From positions 1 to 7,733 of the forward strand of contig JAAZHB010000160.1 of the NCBI GenBank assembly GCA_012510935.1: a DNA stretch of 7,733 bases. The letters run 5' to 3'. Shown in pieces: positions 7,529-7,733 of this stretch (position 1 is its first letter; each line of letters begins with the position of its first letter). A program made the position numbers and the translations under genes. Source of the stretch: Clostridiales bacterium (GTDB lineage Bacteria; Bacillota_A; Clostridia; Peptostreptococcales; Anaerovoracaceae). The notes beneath the pieces are model-generated. The model was not told the origin of the DNA and did no database searches. It was given only the letters and a program-made list of their open reading frames with translations.

Positions 7529-7549
7529 TTAATGGAATTAATATTTTTA

Positions 7550-7578
7550 TTGACATAAAATGATTAAATTTTTATAAT
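7550..7578 (+). promoter_or_regulatory. Consensus sigma-A promoter of the HU gene
   Basis: TTGACA (7550-7555) and TATAAT (7573-7578) are separated by exactly 17 bases, so all 12 hexamer positions and the spacer match the vegetative consensus. Predicted transcription start is near 7585, giving a leader of about 30 bases. The surrounding sequence is very AT-rich, including T-tracts upstream of the -35. Such a strong, activator-independent promoter suits an abundant nucleoid protein. An 8-bp palindrome TTTCGAAA (7591-7598) lies in the leader just after the predicted start. Confidence 0.88.
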
Positions 7579-7601
7579 TTCATTTATAGGTTTCGAAATT
7601 T

Positions 7602-7608
7602 GAGGGGG
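7602..7608 (+). promoter_or_regulatory. Strong Shine-Dalgarno site of the HU gene
   Basis: GAGGGGG is followed by 7 bases and then ATG at 7616. It is a strong purine-rich site that, with the consensus promoter, predicts high expression and fixes the HU start. Confidence 0.75.
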
Positions 7609-7615
7609 TAAAGAT

Positions 7616-7733
7616 ATGAATAAGTTTGAACTTGTGAGCCAGGTTGCAGACAAGACCGGAAAGACAAAGAAGGACGTTGAAGAAATATTGCAGACAGCTC
7701 TAAATACAATTCAGGATACTCTAGCTGAAGGCG
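7616..7733 (+). CDS. hup: HU-family DNA-binding protein, N-terminal part; 3' end outside window
   Basis: Small basic nucleoid protein that binds and bends DNA without strong sequence preference as a dimer. The window holds 39 codons plus one base of an expected roughly 90. The visible N-terminus MNKFELVSQVADKTGKTKKD, followed by the second helix VEEILQTALNTIQDTLAEG, matches the HU helix-turn-helix dimerisation body (compare the typical MNKTELI..VAEK.GLSKKDAE pattern). The DNA-binding beta arm lies beyond the window end. The gene has its own promoter and a strong ribosome site, and follows the flippase gene by 87 bases. A mazG-like gene, often found between spoVB-like and HU genes in Bacillus and Clostridia, is absent. 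IHF-type proteins share this fold, but HU is more likely in this group. Confidence 0.95.
   Translation, partial: MNKFELVSQVADKTGKTKKDVEEILQTALNTIQDTLAEG

Noticed and set aside
7528..7548. ATTAAT-GGA-ATTAAT followed by five T's after the flippase gene, resembling a terminator
   Set aside because: The stem is only 6 bp, all A/T, with a 3-base loop. ATTAAT is its own reverse complement, so such matches arise easily in AT-rich DNA. Too weak to call a terminator.

Overview
The window looks like a housekeeping stretch from a low-GC Gram-positive bacterium, most likely an anaerobic member of the Clostridia. Three things point there: AT-rich DNA with arginine written mostly as AGA/AGG, purine-rich Shine-Dalgarno sites, and the gene order prs-pth-mfd ... 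spoVB-like ... HU, which resembles the prs-to-hbs region of Bacillus and Clostridia. The genus cannot be fixed from the sequence alone.

Layout, all genes on the + strand: (1) the 3' half of prs, ribose-phosphate pyrophosphokinase (1-527, 5' end outside the window); (2) a 61-base gap with an AT-rich hairpin; (3) pth, peptidyl-tRNA hydrolase (589-1158); (4) mfd, the transcription-repair coupling factor (1148-4423), overlapping pth by 11 bases and lacking a visible Shine-Dalgarno site of its own; (5) an 89-base gap with a terminator-like hairpin and a promoter-like -35 box; (6) a metal-dependent amidohydrolase of the MTA/SAH deaminase type (4513-5814); (7) a 61-base gap holding a possible 20-codon ORF that runs into the next gene; (8) a SpoVB/YtgP-like MOP-superfamily flippase (5876-7528); (9) an 87-base gap with a perfect consensus sigma-A promoter; (10) the first 39 codons of an HU-type nucleoid protein (7616-7733, running off the window). 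No gap exceeds 300 bases, and I see no tRNA, rRNA, IS element, CRISPR array or long repeat.

The genes serve general cell maintenance: PRPP supply (Prs), recycling of peptidyl-tRNA (Pth), repair of lesions that stall RNA polymerase (Mfd), probable salvage or detoxification of adenosine-type by-products (amidohydrolase), lipid-linked envelope precursor export (flippase) and chromosome packaging (HU). Pth-Mfd is tightly coupled, and amidohydrolase-flippase is probably co-transcribed. HU starts its own transcript.

I found no convincing new multi-gene system. The points most worth a second look are the amidohydrolase inserted into an otherwise familiar cluster, the small ORF at its junction with the flippase gene, and the intergenic hairpins.
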